Source of the DNA: RQOF01 sp964394475
GTDB taxonomy: Bacteria; Calditrichota; Calditrichia; RBG-13-44-9
Reading direction: 5' to 3'
Length of the DNA: 15,654 nt
NCBI GenBank assembly: GCA_964394475.1
Contig: CAYMXZ010000065.1
Coordinates: forward strand, 1-15,654
Part shown: positions 15,082 through 15,654 of the stretch, piece after piece
How the letters are laid out: the number at the start of each line of letters is the position of its first letter
How positions within the stretch are numbered: the first letter of the stretch is position 1
Position numbers and translations under genes: made by a program
Notes under the pieces: model-generated
The model's database searches: none
What the model was told of the DNA's origin: nothing
What the model saw: the letters and a program-made list of their open reading frames with translations, nothing else

Positions 15082-15419
15082 TGGAAAACCTCATGCAGTT
15101 TTTTCAAAAATCCTTCTTTCATGGCCTGGCGTAAACCGTCCGGATCGTCTGCATACATGGCATGGATATAAACAGCCGACTGATCCGGGGCGACATCAAT
15201 GGCCAGGGTACCGGGAGTCATGGTTACCAGATTTACCAGCAATAAGAGCTCCAGCGATGAATGCACCGGTATGGGGATAACCAGAATTCCCGGCTTCATA
15301 TGATGGCGGGGAGTAAGAATCTCGTAAGCAATTTTGAAATTAGCCAGAACGACTTCTTTGATGTAGTAGAAGAAAAAGACGAGAATCAAAAGAAGTTTTC
15401 TAATTACTTTTTTGATCAT
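15078..15419 (-). CDS. mnhE: Mrp/Mnh cation:proton antiporter subunit E, short form
   Basis: 113 aa from the ATG at 15419, which overlaps the mnhD stop as ATGA. An upstream in-frame ATG (15509) would add 30 polar residues read through mnhD and is not credible. The family signature is NLVTMTPGTLAIDV (63-76), followed by the soluble C-terminal part YIHAMYADDPDG (84-95). Hydrophobic segments are about 9-26 (LLLILVFFFYYIKEVVLA) and 57-72. Common MnhE proteins have about 160 residues with two further N-terminal membrane helices; these are absent here, so this is a short form. No frameshift remnant encoding them is seen upstream, because that DNA codes for mnhD. The short form may be a normal variant in some lineages. 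Confidence 0.88.
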   Translation of the reverse strand: MIKKVIRKLLLILVFFFYYIKEVVLANFKIAYEILTPRHHMKPGILVIPIPVHSSLELLLLVNLVTMTPGTLAIDVAPDQSAVYIHAMYADDPDGLRQAMKEGFLKKLHEVFQ

Positions 15420-15654
15420 GGTCCGCCCTTTACAATTTGAATATACTGGTTCACATTCAACAATTGATCGGCGGCTTTTTGCGCGAGCTGAAAAACTGGT
15501 TCGGCCCACAACCCAATAACAATCGTGAGCAGGATCAGTGTAAAAATCGGAATGAAAAGGGAATATCTAATTCCATCACTAAGTATCATGCTTTTTTCAG
15601 GTAGCGATATATGCTCCGAAGTCGATTTCCAGAATCCTTCAGCCCAAATCTTGG
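15416..15654 (-). CDS. mnhD: Mrp/Mnh cation:proton antiporter subunit D, C-terminal end (cut by window edge)
   Basis: Only the last 78 residues are inside the window; the gene continues beyond the right edge. The fragment begins KIWAEGFWK, typical of the region before the last helix of MnhD/MrpD. One clear membrane helix follows (SLFIPIFTLILLTIVIGLWA), then an amphipathic tail (AEPVFQLAQKAADQLLNVNQ) ending KGGP. MrpD resembles the proton-translocating antiporter subunits of complex I. The stop codon overlaps the mnhE start, and D-E-F-G gene order supports the identification. Subunits A-C would be expected further right. Confidence 0.85.
   Translation of the reverse strand, partial: KIWAEGFWKSTSEHISLPEKSMILSDGIRYSLFIPIFTLILLTIVIGLWAEPVFQLAQKAADQLLNVNQYIQIVKGGP

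Overview
The window looks like ordinary chromosomal DNA from a diderm (Gram-negative-type) bacterium with moderate GC. Evidence for an outer membrane is a small predicted beta-barrel protein with a C-terminal Phe and three predicted lipoproteins. The gene set (a DUF1684 lipoprotein, an exported metallophosphoesterase with an N-terminal SdrD-like domain, exported M3 peptidases, an Mrp antiporter) and the loose lipoboxes would fit a lineage related to the FCB group, such as Calditrichota/KSB1. That placement is inference from style and is not proven. No rRNA, tRNA, CRISPR array, phage gene or intact insertion sequence was found.

Layout, left to right. At 1-669 (-) is the N-terminal part of an exported oligoendopeptidase F-like M3 peptidase, cut by the window edge. 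A small unknown gene (977-1180, -) and a DUF1684 lipoprotein (1431-2363, +) follow. Next are an RsmB/NOL1-type rRNA m5C methyltransferase (2423-3853, -) and a Dcp/oligopeptidase A-type M3 metallopeptidase lipoprotein (3954-6050, -). A secreted calcineurin-like phosphoesterase (6396-7961, +), an FmdB-type zinc-ribbon protein (8250-8744, +), an outer-membrane beta-barrel protein (8785-9462, -), a PPK2 polyphosphate kinase (9621-10547, -), an M48 metalloprotease lipoprotein (10960-11760, -) and a TTG-started pyruvate kinase (12055-13605, +) come next. The right end carries four translationally coupled genes of an Mrp/Mnh cation/proton antiporter, in order D (partial), E, F, G on the minus strand (15654 to 14423).

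The genes are mostly single transcription units on alternating strands. The only clear operon is mnhDEFG, whose start and stop codons overlap as ATGA. Three exported metallopeptidases (PepF-like, Dcp-like, M48) within 12 kb suggest peptide and misfolded-protein turnover outside the cytoplasm. Pyruvate kinase and PPK2 concern ATP/phosphoryl supply, but nothing links them directly.

The one feature that no gene explains is a tandem array of four 105-bp units (about 13789-14211) in the 817-bp gap between the convergent 3' ends of pyk and mnhG. The two central units are identical and the outer ones are diverged. It is non-coding in all frames and is not CRISPR-like. This is the best candidate for follow-up. 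I did not find a convincing new multi-gene system.
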